Shown here: positions 34,024 through 43,483 of the stretch, one piece after another
How the letters are laid out: each line of letters opens with the position of its first letter
Numbering within the stretch: position 1 is the stretch's first letter
Assembly: GCF_000757905.1 (NCBI RefSeq)
Contig: NZ_JRLH01000001.1
Reading direction: 5' to 3' (one strand)
From: Arsenophonus nilaparvatae
Lineage (GTDB): Bacteria > Pseudomonadota > Gammaproteobacteria > Enterobacterales > Enterobacteriaceae
Length of the DNA: 64,000 bases
Notes under the pieces: generated by a model
What the model was told of the DNA's origin: nothing
Database searches by the model: none
What the model saw: only the letters and a program-made list of their open reading frames with translations
Made by a program: the position numbers and the translations under genes

Positions 34024-34701
34024 TGCAAGTCCTTATTTATACTTTTTAGATTCTATATTTAAATAAAAATATTTCTTCTGTGGTAAATAATTTTAAAAGG
34101 TTAAAAAAGAATAACTTTTCTATATTCAAGCTATTACTGTTGTACACTGATAATTCAAATAATATTTGTGATTATTTAACTGTGAAATTGTTGTTAACTT
34201 TTGATTATGTTTTTTATTATATTTATTTAACTATTTTCATAAATAGCTAATTTTATTTTGCACAAATGGATGAAATTTATTTTTATTATTTTTTTATTAT
34301 TAGTAGTATTTAACCTTAAGGTTTAATTTAAAATAATACAGTCTTTTTATTTTCCACGATAATTCTATTTAATTATTTTTGACTAGTCAGAAATGGCTTT
34401 TTTTTGTTCATGTGACTAGTACGAAAATAAAACCACAATTGTTTTATTTTTTATATAAAAAACAATTAGTTGTTTGTTTTTTTGTTTTTTTGTAGCGATG
34501 AAAGTTATTGTTTGTAATTACAGAATATGCGATCTTCTGGACTAAAGAATTAATTGATAAATAAAATTAAACGAGAAAGTTTTTTGCTAAGAATAATATT
34601 TATGAAATAAGAAATAATTAATTTATCTCTTTTTTGATTTTATCTGGTGGTGTATCCATATCTATCCACCTCCCAATATTTATATTTATGGTAATAGCAC
34701 A
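34024..34701. other. Very AT-rich T6SS promoter region with ACTAGT repeats
   Basis: About 680 bases with no gene, upstream of tssB and the divergent toxin-like gene. TGACTAGT occurs at 34380-34387 and again at 34413-34420; each contains the palindrome ACTAGT. Long T runs and an A/T palindrome around 34440-34462 follow. These are candidate regulator sites, possibly also H-NS-type silenced DNA; neither is assigned. Confidence 0.4.
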
Positions 34702-35241
34702 ATGAATACACAACATAAACTTAATAGAGTAAGACCACCTAGAGTTCAAATTACTTATGATGTTGAACTTGGTGGTGATGTTGAAGAAAAAGAGTTGCCT
34801 TTAGTCATTGGTGTGATTGGTCAATTTTCCGAACAAGCGTTACCAATGCGTGAACGTAGTTTTATGCATATCGATAAAGATAACTTTAATGCAGTTATGG
34901 AGGGTTTAACGCCATCACTTGCCATGCAAGTAGAAAGTGTTTTACCGGAAACAGAAGGTTATCTGAATGTCGACTTGCAATTTAAATCGATAGCAGACTT
35001 TTCGCCAGAAAATTTAGCCCATCAAATCGAGCCCTTGCGCCAATTATTAGAAATTCGCAGTAAATTAAGCGATCTAAAAGGGCGAGCTTTGAGTAATGAA
35101 AAACTACGCGATCGCTTAGCAGAAATTATGGTTGAGCATCAACAAAAGGCTTCTTCAACCGGTCAATCTGAAGTCGAGCCAAAGGCAGATGATGTAGCGC
35201 CAAAGACAGATGCACCGCAACCTGATCAAGGGGAGAAATAA
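34702..35241 (+). CDS. tssB: TssB, T6SS contractile sheath small subunit
   Basis: 179-residue sheath protein (VipA family) that assembles with TssC around the Hcp tube in the cytoplasm. The N-terminal RPPRVQITYDVE and the central SIADFSPENLAHQIEPLRQLLEIR are family hallmarks. The C-terminus is charged and disordered (PKADD...PKTDAPQ), with two near-repeats of a Pro-Lys-Ala/Thr-Asp motif. First gene of the rightward T6SS operon, 5 bases before tssC. Confidence 0.96.
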   Translation: MNTQHKLNRVRPPRVQITYDVELGGDVEEKELPLVIGVIGQFSEQALPMRERSFMHIDKDNFNAVMEGLTPSLAMQVESVLPETEGYLNVDLQFKSIADFSPENLAHQIEPLRQLLEIRSKLSDLKGRALSNEKLRDRLAEIMVEHQQKASSTGQSEVEPKADDVAPKTDAPQPDQGEK

Positions 35242-35246
35242 ACGCA

Positions 35247-36728
35247 ATGGAACAGCAATCACAAGGACAAGGCACGCAATCGCAAGCAGCAGTTAGTGGT
35301 GATTTACTGGAACAAATTATTGATGCGACTCAAGCGGTAAGGAGAGATGTAGATCGTTCACGGGTAAAGGAGCAATTAGGGCACTTTATGTCTGAAGTCA
35401 CTGCTGGTTCTTTAGTTGTTTCCGGTGATTTGATTGACAGTATTGAACTTCGTATTGCCGCAATTGATGAAATTTTATCTGCCCAATTGAGTAAAGTATT
35501 ACATCATGCTGAATTTCAACGATTGGAATCTTCCTGGACTGGGCTAAAAGGCTTGTTGGATAAGAGTGAAACGGATAATACCCGTATTCTTATGCTTAAT
35601 GCCACCAAAACGGAGTTAGTCAAAGATTTTAAATCGGCCGCCGATTTTGATCAATCGATGCTGTTTAAAAGTGTTTATGAAAATGAATACGGTACTTTTG
35701 GTGGTGAACCTTTTTCAGCTTTTGTCGGTGATTTCGAGTTTGATAACACGCCGGAAGATTTGTATCTATTAGAACAGATATCTCATGTTGCCGCTGCCGC
35801 TCATGCGCCATTTCTCAGTGCAGCCAGTGCTGGCATGATTGGTTTAAATGATTTCAGTGAATTACCACGTCCCCGCGATCTGTCAAAGCTGTTGGAGACC
35901 TCGGATTATCTGCGCTGGAAACGTTTTCGCGATTCTGATGATTCTCGCTATGTTGGATTAACAATTCCCCATGTAATTGGTCGATTGCCTTATGGTGCAA
36001 AGACCGTTCCGGTTGAGCAATTCTGTTTTGAAGAACAAATTGAAGAAGATAATAACAATAGTTATTTATGGGTCAATGCCGCTTATTCGCTAGCCGGATG
36101 CATGGTAAAAGCATTTGAGCAATATGGTTGGTGTGCAGCTATACGGGGTATTGAAGGTGGCGGATTAGTTGAGGCATTACCCACTCATCATTACGTTTCG
36201 GTGACCGGTGAGAAAAAATTACAGTGTCCGACCGAAGTTGCCATCTCCGATCGTCGTGAAAAAGAGTTAGCCGAGATGGGTTTTATTCCTTTGGTTTATT
36301 ATAAAGGCACTGATTATGCTGCTTTTTTCTCGGTTCAATCACCGAATAAGCCAAGAAAGTATAAAACCGAATTAGCTAATGCTAATTCTAAGTTGGCCAC
36401 ACAATTGCAGTACATCATGACCACATCGCGTTTTGCTCATTATTTGAAAGTGATTGTACGCGACAAAGTGGGTAGTTTTATGTCACGCAATGAGTGTCAG
36501 ATTTATCTACAAAACTGGATCAACCAGTATATTGTCGGCTCCGATACTGTCGGCGCTGAAATTAAAGCTAGTCATCCATTACGTGAAGCCAGGATTGAAG
36601 TTCTTGAAGTACCTGGTTCACCAGGAACTTACCGAGCAGTGGCTTATTTACGTCCGCATTTCCAATTGGAAGGTTTAAGCATGTCATTGCGTTTGGTCGC
36701 TGATTTGCCACCATCATCTGCCGCATAA
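35247..36728 (+). CDS. tssC: TssC, T6SS contractile sheath large subunit
   Basis: 493 residues, VipB family. Recognisable blocks are AEFQRLESSWTGLKGL, LYLLEQISHVAAAAHAPFLSAAS, and the C-terminal LQNWINQYI ... PGSPGTYRAVAYLRPHFQLEGL. It forms the outer sheath with TssB; ClpV recycles it. It is in tight linkage with tssB. The gene is intact and full length. Confidence 0.97.
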   Translation: MEQQSQGQGTQSQAAVSGDLLEQIIDATQAVRRDVDRSRVKEQLGHFMSEVTAGSLVVSGDLIDSIELRIAAIDEILSAQLSKVLHHAEFQRLESSWTGLKGLLDKSETDNTRILMLNATKTELVKDFKSAADFDQSMLFKSVYENEYGTFGGEPFSAFVGDFEFDNTPEDLYLLEQISHVAAAAHAPFLSAASAGMIGLNDFSELPRPRDLSKLLETSDYLRWKRFRDSDDSRYVGLTIPHVIGRLPYGAKTVPVEQFCFEEQIEEDNNNSYLWVNAAYSLAGCMVKAFEQYGWCAAIRGIEGGGLVEALPTHHYVSVTGEKKLQCPTEVAISDRREKELAEMGFIPLVYYKGTDYAAFFSVQSPNKPRKYKTELANANSKLATQLQYIMTTSRFAHYLKVIVRDKVGSFMSRNECQIYLQNWINQYIVGSDTVGAEIKASHPLREARIEVLEVPGSPGTYRAVAYLRPHFQLEGLSMSLRLVADLPPSSAA

Positions 36729-36765
36729 GTATTTTTTAATAATAAAGTGAAGGGAGTTATTTGTT

Positions 36766-37260
36766 ATGAGTACAGGTATTTTCTTAAATCTAGGTGACAT
36801 TAAGGGCGAGAGTACAGATAAGAATCACAAAGATTGGATTGAATTGCGCAGTGTTAATTTTGGTATTTCTAACAATGCACAAGTCGCTTCTAGTGGTCAG
36901 AGAAAACTGAATAAAGGAACGGCGAGTTTCAGTTATATACATTGTACCAAAGTCATGGATATTAGTTCAGTAAAATTATTGTCTGCTGTTGCACAGGGTA
37001 ATTTCCTAAAAAATGTAAAACTCAGTGTTTGTACCATGTTTGAGAACGAGCTTCATCCTTATGCTGAATTGGAAATGGATGAATGTATGATCTCAAGTAT
37101 TTCTGAGAATGCGGACAAAGATGGTGGCTATCCTCATGAAAGTTTCACTATTGTGTTCTCCAAAATCAAATGGACTTTCACACCGCTTACTCCTGAAGGT
37201 AAGAAAGGTAATAAGGTAGGACCAGAAGGTTGGGATCTGATACAAAATACTAAACAGTAA
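36766..37260 (+). CDS. hcp: Hcp, T6SS inner tube protein
   Basis: 164 residues of the Hcp1 family, the hexameric ring stacked into the expelled tube. Visible features are the N-terminal GIFLNLGDIKGESTDKNHKDWIELRSVNFG and late ESFTIVFSKIKWTFTP blocks. No extra toxin domain is fused. Placed between tssC and tssE, as in many enterobacterial clusters. Confidence 0.95.
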   Translation: MSTGIFLNLGDIKGESTDKNHKDWIELRSVNFGISNNAQVASSGQRKLNKGTASFSYIHCTKVMDISSVKLLSAVAQGNFLKNVKLSVCTMFENELHPYAELEMDECMISSISENADKDGGYPHESFTIVFSKIKWTFTPLTPEGKKGNKVGPEGWDLIQNTKQ

Positions 37261-37359
37261 TATTTACTGACGCTTAAATTAAACAAGTTGCGGACTCAAT
37301 AGATCGGCAACTTGTTATCTGACAAATAGTTTATTTTTTATCATCGGGAGGGGACACAA

Positions 37360-37806
37360 ATGCAGGCACAAGCCATACCATCGTTCTTATATCGTTTACA
37401 TGATGATTTCCCGCATGAGGAAGAATTTGAGATAAAAAATAATCAGCGACAAGCAGCGATCGACTCGTTGGTCTCTGATTTAAATATGTTATTTTCATCC
37501 CGACCGCTATCAGGCAGTTTAGAGGTTTATGATGAACTTGAGCGTTCAATATTAAATTATGGCGTGATTGATGTGGTTGACGTCGACATTCTGAATGATG
37601 ATCGCATTGAGTTACTCAGAAAAAATATTTATCAATCTCTGGTGCTATTTGAACCGCGCTTACAAGATATAACCGTAAAATTACAAAACAATTCGCCGGA
37701 AAATATTGTTTTTTGGGTGCAAGGACTATTTTGGGGACAGCGCATCGTTTTTTCTGTCACCTGGAGTAGTGTGGCCTATAGCTACTCTATTTTTTGGGGA
37801 GAATAA
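37360..37806 (+). CDS. tssE: TssE, T6SS baseplate gp25-like subunit
   Basis: 148-residue wedge protein related to phage T4 gp25. The segment SVSD-like LVSDLNMLFSSRPLSG, then LERSILNYGVIDV and FEPRLQDITVKL, match the family, including the early Arg and the E-P-R-L motif. It starts at ATG 37360 about 100 bases after hcp and ends 7 bases before tssF. Confidence 0.92.
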   Translation: MQAQAIPSFLYRLHDDFPHEEEFEIKNNQRQAAIDSLVSDLNMLFSSRPLSGSLEVYDELERSILNYGVIDVVDVDILNDDRIELLRKNIYQSLVLFEPRLQDITVKLQNNSPENIVFWVQGLFWGQRIVFSVTWSSVAYSYSIFWGE

Positions 37807-37813
37807 CAATTTC

Positions 37814-39619
37814 ATGTTACTACCACAAAAAACCTTAGACTATTATAACCGAGAGTTAAGTTATCTAAGAAAATATGGGGTTACTTTTGCTCGTCGTTTT
37901 CCTAAAATCGCGCGTCGATTAGGGCTAGCTGAAGGTATTTCTGAAGATCCACATGTTGAACGTTTGGTGGAATCTTTTGCTTTTTTAACAGCGCGTATTC
38001 ATCAGAAGATTGATGAAGATATGCCTGAATTGAATAATGCCATGATGGAGATACTAGCGCCCCAATTTATGCGCCAAGTGCCATCTGTTTCATTGGTACA
38101 ATTCCAACCTGAGCCAGCAACTTCTGGTATAACGGGCGTTTTATCTGTTCCTCGCCACAGTTTTTTAACTTCTAAGCCAGTCGATGATGTTACCTGTCGT
38201 TTCCGTACTGTTTATCCGGTAGAAATCTTACCAATAGATTTATCTGAAGCATCACTTAAACAAGATCCCTATGATCGAAATTTTATCTTAACGCTACGTT
38301 TTATCACCTGGCCAGCAGCTCAGTTTCAGGCGCAATCTATCCGTTTATATTTACATGGTGCGCCAACGATTACTCATGGTTTATATGAGCTTTTGTTATC
38401 ACAGGTCGATGAATGGCAGTGTTATGTTGACCAACAACCGGTTGAAACAACAGCCGATAATATTCAAGCGATAGGATTTGAAGAAGCAGATTGCCTCTGT
38501 GCGGATGATATGGCTATCAGTCCTGTTCATCATTTATTACGCGACTATTTCAGTTTGTTAGAAAAATTTTTATTTATCGAATTACCGTTACCTAAATGGG
38601 AGCTATTGTCTGGTGAGTTCCACTATCGTTTCCGGTTAAAAGATTGTCATACTTTACGCCGGCTTGAGCGCAATTGTGACAAGGTTAATGTAGAAACATT
38701 TCGCATGAACTGTAGTCCGATAGTCAATTTATTTCCCCATCAAGCTGAGCCGATGACCTTATCGGATAGTGAAAGTGAATATCTTATTCAGCCTGATGCG
38801 CGCCGTCCCTTAAGTATGGAAGTTTATAATATTCGGTCAGTAGAGGTTTTTCAGCGCAGTAAAGAACAGGAATACAACAGCAGCATAAAAGTAAAGGCGC
38901 TATTTGGTATTGAGCATCATGAAGAGCGAGGAATACCTTCATTATATTGGCAGACAACCCAAAGAGCATCAATGCTGCCAAATGATCAAGGTATCAATAC
39001 CTTCATTGGTTTTGCGGATTTGCGTGGTAAACGCCATACTCCGGCGGTAGATGTCGTAATGTTAAAAATTATGTGCACTAATCGCGATATGCCACAGAAA
39101 TTAAGTAATGGTAATTCAGAGGGTGATTTTGATGCTGAGTTTGCGTTACCCGGCGTAAAGGTTATTGGATTAATTAGGCCACGACCGCCGTTACGCCCAC
39201 AGCTCGATGCTGCGCAAAATTGGCGAATGGTGGCACAACTCAATCTTAATCATATGTTACTGTCACAGGATGAAAGTGCGCAGCGGCTACGAGAAACGCT
39301 CGAACTATATAATTTACAGAATGATATGGCGGTATCGCGCTTGATAGGGTTACTGAGTCGTATCACGATTAATCCAATATCTGTCAGGTTAGATCCGGCT
39401 GATCCTTATTCTTTTGCCAAAGGTCTGGAGGTGACGCTGACATTTCAATCTCAAGCCGAAGAGTTTATTGATTTTTATCTATTTTGTTGTGTACTAGAAA
39501 GATTTATTGCGCTATATGCGCCAATAAATGGTTTTACCCAGGTCGTTACTTGCTTATCCGGTGTTACCCATAGTCTCAAGCGTTGGCCTAGGCGTTGCGG
39601 GAGAATGGTATGGCTATGA
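37814..39619 (+). CDS. tssF: TssF, T6SS baseplate subunit
   Basis: Baseplate wedge protein, 601 residues from ATG 37814, where the family's typical opening YYNRELSYLRKYG-FARRFPKIA appears; an in-frame ATG at 37706 would run through tssE. GVLSVPRHSFLTSKPV and the conserved LGGLLSRITINP-like block (IGLLSRITINPIS) are present. Its 3' end overlaps the start of tssG by 10 bases. Confidence 0.94.
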   Translation: MLLPQKTLDYYNRELSYLRKYGVTFARRFPKIARRLGLAEGISEDPHVERLVESFAFLTARIHQKIDEDMPELNNAMMEILAPQFMRQVPSVSLVQFQPEPATSGITGVLSVPRHSFLTSKPVDDVTCRFRTVYPVEILPIDLSEASLKQDPYDRNFILTLRFITWPAAQFQAQSIRLYLHGAPTITHGLYELLLSQVDEWQCYVDQQPVETTADNIQAIGFEEADCLCADDMAISPVHHLLRDYFSLLEKFLFIELPLPKWELLSGEFHYRFRLKDCHTLRRLERNCDKVNVETFRMNCSPIVNLFPHQAEPMTLSDSESEYLIQPDARRPLSMEVYNIRSVEVFQRSKEQEYNSSIKVKALFGIEHHEERGIPSLYWQTTQRASMLPNDQGINTFIGFADLRGKRHTPAVDVVMLKIMCTNRDMPQKLSNGNSEGDFDAEFALPGVKVIGLIRPRPPLRPQLDAAQNWRMVAQLNLNHMLLSQDESAQRLRETLELYNLQNDMAVSRLIGLLSRITINPISVRLDPADPYSFAKGLEVTLTFQSQAEEFIDFYLFCCVLERFIALYAPINGFTQVVTCLSGVTHSLKRWPRRCGRMVWL

Positions 39620-40551
39620 CTTTTTCCCTGCTCGGTGGTAGTTTTTACCAAAATGTGCGCCGCCTATTGAGAAAATGTCTCAGAAAAGGGCGTCAGGTGA
39701 GCGTACCTGATGATGTGGTACGTTTTGAATCGGTATTGACCCTAGATGCACCAGAGCGGGAAGTTGAAAGTCTTACGGTTGATGAGCTGACGGCAGAAGC
39801 GACAACTTACTGTATGGCAGTCAACCATTTTGGTTTATTGGGCACCCATGGCGCTTTGCCGTTACGTTATACTGAATGGCTGATTGATCGTCGTTATCGT
39901 TATAATGATGATTCAGCTAAAGCGTTTCTCGATGTTTTCAATCACCGTCTACTGAGTTTACGTTTTCAAGTCTGGCAGAAGTATCGATTATATGTCAATG
40001 CTGAATTAAATACTCAGCGGCAGCTACCGGCAGTGATTACAGCGGTGACAGGTCTATTTCCCGAAGAAGTCACTACCTTACCGGCGGCTGATATGAGTGG
40101 CTTATTATCGGCATCCGTACGTTCGCTAGTCAATTTGGAACGGTTGCTGCAACGTGAATTTCAACTCGCGGTTAAAATTCAGCCATTTTATGGACGTTGG
40201 CGTAAGGTAGCCAGTGAATATCAGGCCATTTTAGGGCGCTGTCGTTTAGGCGAAGCGCCTGTCATAGGACAATATTTTTGGGATATTCAATCTCATTTTT
40301 TGATCCAATTTACCTGTTCAAAGCCTCAGCAATACGAAAAATTTTTATCAAATAATGATGCTTATCGTCAATTGAATCAGCGGGTATGCTTATTCACCGG
40401 CGGTATATTAACTTTTTCTTTAGTATTGTTAATGGGTTATAAGGGAACAGGCATAATATTAGATGGCCAATTTTATTTAGGAAAACATGGTTATCTGGGA
40501 AATGAAGCTTTATCAGTAGCGCCCAGACTTTATATAACACCAATTAATTAA
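39610..40551 (+). CDS. tssG: TssG, T6SS baseplate subunit
   Basis: About 313 residues. The ATG at 39610 has GGGAG at an ideal 6-base spacing; an in-frame start at 39595 lacks one. Typical blocks are FYQNVRRLLR, VNHFGLLGTHGALPLRYTEWL, FLDVFNHRLLSL, and LPAADMSGLLSASVRS. Partners with TssF and TssE in the wedge. Confidence 0.94.
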   Translation: MAMTFSLLGGSFYQNVRRLLRKCLRKGRQVSVPDDVVRFESVLTLDAPEREVESLTVDELTAEATTYCMAVNHFGLLGTHGALPLRYTEWLIDRRYRYNDDSAKAFLDVFNHRLLSLRFQVWQKYRLYVNAELNTQRQLPAVITAVTGLFPEEVTTLPAADMSGLLSASVRSLVNLERLLQREFQLAVKIQPFYGRWRKVASEYQAILGRCRLGEAPVIGQYFWDIQSHFLIQFTCSKPQQYEKFLSNNDAYRQLNQRVCLFTGGILTFSLVLLMGYKGTGIILDGQFYLGKHGYLGNEALSVAPRLYITPIN

Positions 40552-40562
40552 AACAGAATATT

Positions 40563-42542
40563 ATGTTATTAGCTCAAAACAATCGATATTTACAGTTGTT
40601 CGGCGCAATGGGTAATAGTGTTGCCTTAAGTAAGATTGAAGGAGCAGAGTATTTATCTCGTCCCTATTTATTCACGCTGGAACTTTATTCAGACAAAAAA
40701 TTTGCTGATTTGCAAAGTTATGTCGGTCATTCGCATGGGTTAAGGATTGGTGATGGGCGGGAAAGCCGTTTTATCCATGGCGTTATAACTAAACTACAGC
40801 AGAGTGGTTACAGTGAAACGATTTATTGTTATAAAGCGCAGTTAGAGCCTTGGTTAGTTTTGCTAATGAGTACGCTCAATTCACGCGTCTATCAGGACAT
40901 TAATGTACCGGATATGGTGTGCGATATATTAAAAAAACGTGGTTTTAGTGATGTCCGTTTAAATTTGAGTTATTCCTACCCAAAACGTGAATTTTGTATG
41001 CAATACCGCGAGTCGGATTTTGATTTTATTATGCGTCAATTAGCCTCGGCCGGTATCTTTTATTATTTCAGCCATGAAAAAGATAAGCATCTATTAGTGT
41101 TAGCAGATCATCCTAGCTCATTTTCGCGCGCGCCTTTATCAACATTGCCTTATCAAACATCAAGTGGTCAACCTCAATTGATGGGATTGCGCGCTTGGCG
41201 TGCTAGCCGTAAGGTGATCCCGGCTAGTGTAGAAATGAGTGGTTACAATATCAAAAATGCCGTACCGGTATTTGCGAGTGCTAAGGCCCGTGGTGATTAC
41301 GCCGTCAATGATAAACTCTCAATCTATGATTTTGCTGGACTTGAACAACAGCAGCAATTAAACGCTCGTGCCGCTTTATATATGGAGCAGTGGGAGTCGC
41401 AGGCTGGTTATTTGGAAGCGATAAATAGTTATCCGGCATTGCAGGTTGGCCAGAGATTTACTCTACAAGGTGATCCCGCCGTTAATGGTAACTATGCCGT
41501 TAGCGGACAACAGTTAGTGGCAGAAAGTAATCTGGATAGTAATCAGCAACTATTTTCATCGCGAGTCACTCTATTGCCGGCAGATAAAACCTGGCGCCCT
41601 TCTCTGACAGTAAAACGACCCAGTATTGCGGGTGTGTTATCTGCTCAGGTTGTAGGCCCATCGCAGGAAGAGATCCATGTCGATGAAATGGGCAGAATAA
41701 AGCTCCAATTTCATTGGGATAAAGAGCATAAGAAAGATGATAACAGTTCATGTTGGATCCGCGTTAGTCAATTGGGGAATGGTGTTCGCTTTGGTACGCA
41801 ATTTCTACCTCGTGTTGGTAGTGAAGTATTAGTCAGTTTTGTGGATGGCGATCCTGATTATCCGATTGTAGTGGGTACAGTGATGAATGGCGCCAAAATG
41901 CCACCTTTTTCATTACCTGAGCAAAAAACCCAAAGCGGGCTAACAACAAGAAGTAGTCGTAAAGGCAATGTTGATCAGGGACATCAATTATGTTTTGAGG
42001 ATAAAAAGGGTGAAGAATTTATTCTAATCAATTCGCAAAAAGATTTGCAATGGCAGGCTAATAACGATTTATCAGCGGTTATCGAGCGGGATGTGCGATG
42101 GGAGATCAAAGGGAAACAGGATGTTTTAATTGATAAAGGTAATGATAGCTTAACGTTAACTAAAGGTAATAAAACCGATACGCTCAATAAAGGAAACTTT
42201 GTCACGTTGCTTAATAGTGGTAATTACAGCTTGAATGCCAAAGGTGGCAAAATTGATATCTCGGCAGGACAATCTTGCACTATTACTGCGAAACAGAAGA
42301 TTGAGTTGCGAGTGGGAAATAGCTCATTGTCAATCACGCCTGCTGGTATCACTGTTAAGGGGCCAGTAATCAATGTAAAAAGTGACGGAATGCTAAAAAT
42401 GACGGCCGCTAGCACCACAGTGGAAGGGACAGGAATGTTAACGCTGAAAAGTAGTGGTATGACAAAACTCAGCGGTCTGGTGGTACAGATTAGTGCCTCA
42501 ACCATTGCGATGTTAAAAGGGTTATTGACCAAAATTGGTTAA
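40563..42542 (+). CDS. vgrG: VgrG (TssI), T6SS spike protein
   Basis: 659-residue puncturing spike, a fusion of gp27-like and gp5-like parts. Residues about 10-330 are the gp27-like region (REFCMQYRESDFDFIMRQLASAGIFYYF); the OB-fold carries GRIKLQFHWDKEHKKDDNSSCWIRVSQLGNGVRFGTQFLPRVG-type motifs in pieces; the C-terminal third is a beta-helix of short alternating repeats. It ends after the helix with no added effector domain. The only vgrG in the window, placed before a PAAR gene. Confidence 0.95.
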   Translation: MLLAQNNRYLQLFGAMGNSVALSKIEGAEYLSRPYLFTLELYSDKKFADLQSYVGHSHGLRIGDGRESRFIHGVITKLQQSGYSETIYCYKAQLEPWLVLLMSTLNSRVYQDINVPDMVCDILKKRGFSDVRLNLSYSYPKREFCMQYRESDFDFIMRQLASAGIFYYFSHEKDKHLLVLADHPSSFSRAPLSTLPYQTSSGQPQLMGLRAWRASRKVIPASVEMSGYNIKNAVPVFASAKARGDYAVNDKLSIYDFAGLEQQQQLNARAALYMEQWESQAGYLEAINSYPALQVGQRFTLQGDPAVNGNYAVSGQQLVAESNLDSNQQLFSSRVTLLPADKTWRPSLTVKRPSIAGVLSAQVVGPSQEEIHVDEMGRIKLQFHWDKEHKKDDNSSCWIRVSQLGNGVRFGTQFLPRVGSEVLVSFVDGDPDYPIVVGTVMNGAKMPPFSLPEQKTQSGLTTRSSRKGNVDQGHQLCFEDKKGEEFILINSQKDLQWQANNDLSAVIERDVRWEIKGKQDVLIDKGNDSLTLTKGNKTDTLNKGNFVTLLNSGNYSLNAKGGKIDISAGQSCTITAKQKIELRVGNSSLSITPAGITVKGPVINVKSDGMLKMTAASTTVEGTGMLTLKSSGMTKLSGLVVQISASTIAMLKGLLTKIG

Positions 42543-42572
42543 TAGCACGGTTGGTTAATCTTAGGAGCCATC

Positions 42573-43157
42573 ATGGTAAAGCTAAAACACTGTCAATTAT
42601 CGTCTGTTGCGGAGCAAATATTGCAGCCACTTGCTCCTCATAATCAAAATTTACAGGCTTTACGTCAGGATGCTGAATGGACGGATATGGTGTTTTATAC
42701 CGTGTTTATGCTGCCATATCGTCAGGCGCTCGATTTGGCTCTGGCATTTATTGGCCACGTTTATGAACGTGAGTTGGTGCAAGAACAGAGGGTATTATTA
42801 CAACATGCCAGGGATTGGCGTTCACGTGGCGGTGATCAATTCCGTCATCAACTGTTTGAACAAGCAGAGGCGATAGGATTTGATAATCCGATTGCCGGGC
42901 TGGTACTGTCCATTTTCCTTAGCGAAGGGAGTGTCACTGCGCCTGACTTGGAAGCTGTCGCTGCTTCTCCGTGGCAGGCGACGCAAGCGTTAGCCAGTGT
43001 TTTGTGTCTGATTTTACATTTTTATAGCGACAATCCAGTGTTGCAAGATAAATATGTCGAGCAATTTTTTACCCTAGCCCAACGATATTTGATCCAATTA
43101 ACTCCTGATACTGACGTCGGTCGGAAAAGTTATTTGTATCAGGAAATGGCTATATAA
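42573..43157 (+). CDS. T6SS-associated protein of unknown function (DUF6931-like)
   Basis: 194 residues, mostly helical, no signal peptide. Contains LPYRQALDLALAFIGHVYERE and FDNPIAGLVLSIFLSEGS. Small helical proteins of this kind recur between vgrG and PAAR genes in enterobacterial T6SS loci and resemble the DUF6931 group; a role as adaptor or chaperone for spike loading is plausible by position. AGGAG precedes the ATG. Not recognised beyond that. Confidence 0.6.
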   Translation: MVKLKHCQLSSVAEQILQPLAPHNQNLQALRQDAEWTDMVFYTVFMLPYRQALDLALAFIGHVYERELVQEQRVLLQHARDWRSRGGDQFRHQLFEQAEAIGFDNPIAGLVLSIFLSEGSVTAPDLEAVAASPWQATQALASVLCLILHFYSDNPVLQDKYVEQFFTLAQRYLIQLTPDTDVGRKSYLYQEMAI

Positions 43158-43169
43158 GGAGAATAATCG

Positions 43170-43472
43170 ATGCCAATGATGCCTGCTGCACGCACTGGTG
43201 ATTTGCATGTTTGCCCAATGGTTTCACCCGCTGTACCGCCGATCCCGCATGTTGGTGGCCCTATCATCCCGCCGGGAGTACCGACCGTCTTAATCGGTGG
43301 TCTACCTGCTGCCACAATGGGCTCAATGTTGCTCTGTGTTGGACCACCAGATACGGTGGTGATGGGTAGTCCAACGGTATTAATTGGTGGTCGCCCAGCT
43401 GCTCGATTAGGCGATTTATGTGCTCATGGTGGCGTTATTACCACCGGTTACCCATTGGTTATTATTGCTTGA
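43170..43472 (+). CDS. PAAR-repeat spike tip protein
   Basis: 100-residue stand-alone PAAR protein that caps the VgrG spike. It has paired PAAR-type motifs: AARTGDLHVCPM at the start and GRPAARLGDLCAHGG near the end, with His and Cys residues (CPM, HVGG, CAHGG) able to bind the tip zinc. Two VLIGG-PAA repeats flank the middle. No effector extension is fused. Confidence 0.95.
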   Translation: MPMMPAARTGDLHVCPMVSPAVPPIPHVGGPIIPPGVPTVLIGGLPAATMGSMLLCVGPPDTVVMGSPTVLIGGRPAARLGDLCAHGGVITTGYPLVIIA

Positions 43473-43483
43473 TGGAGAGAAAC

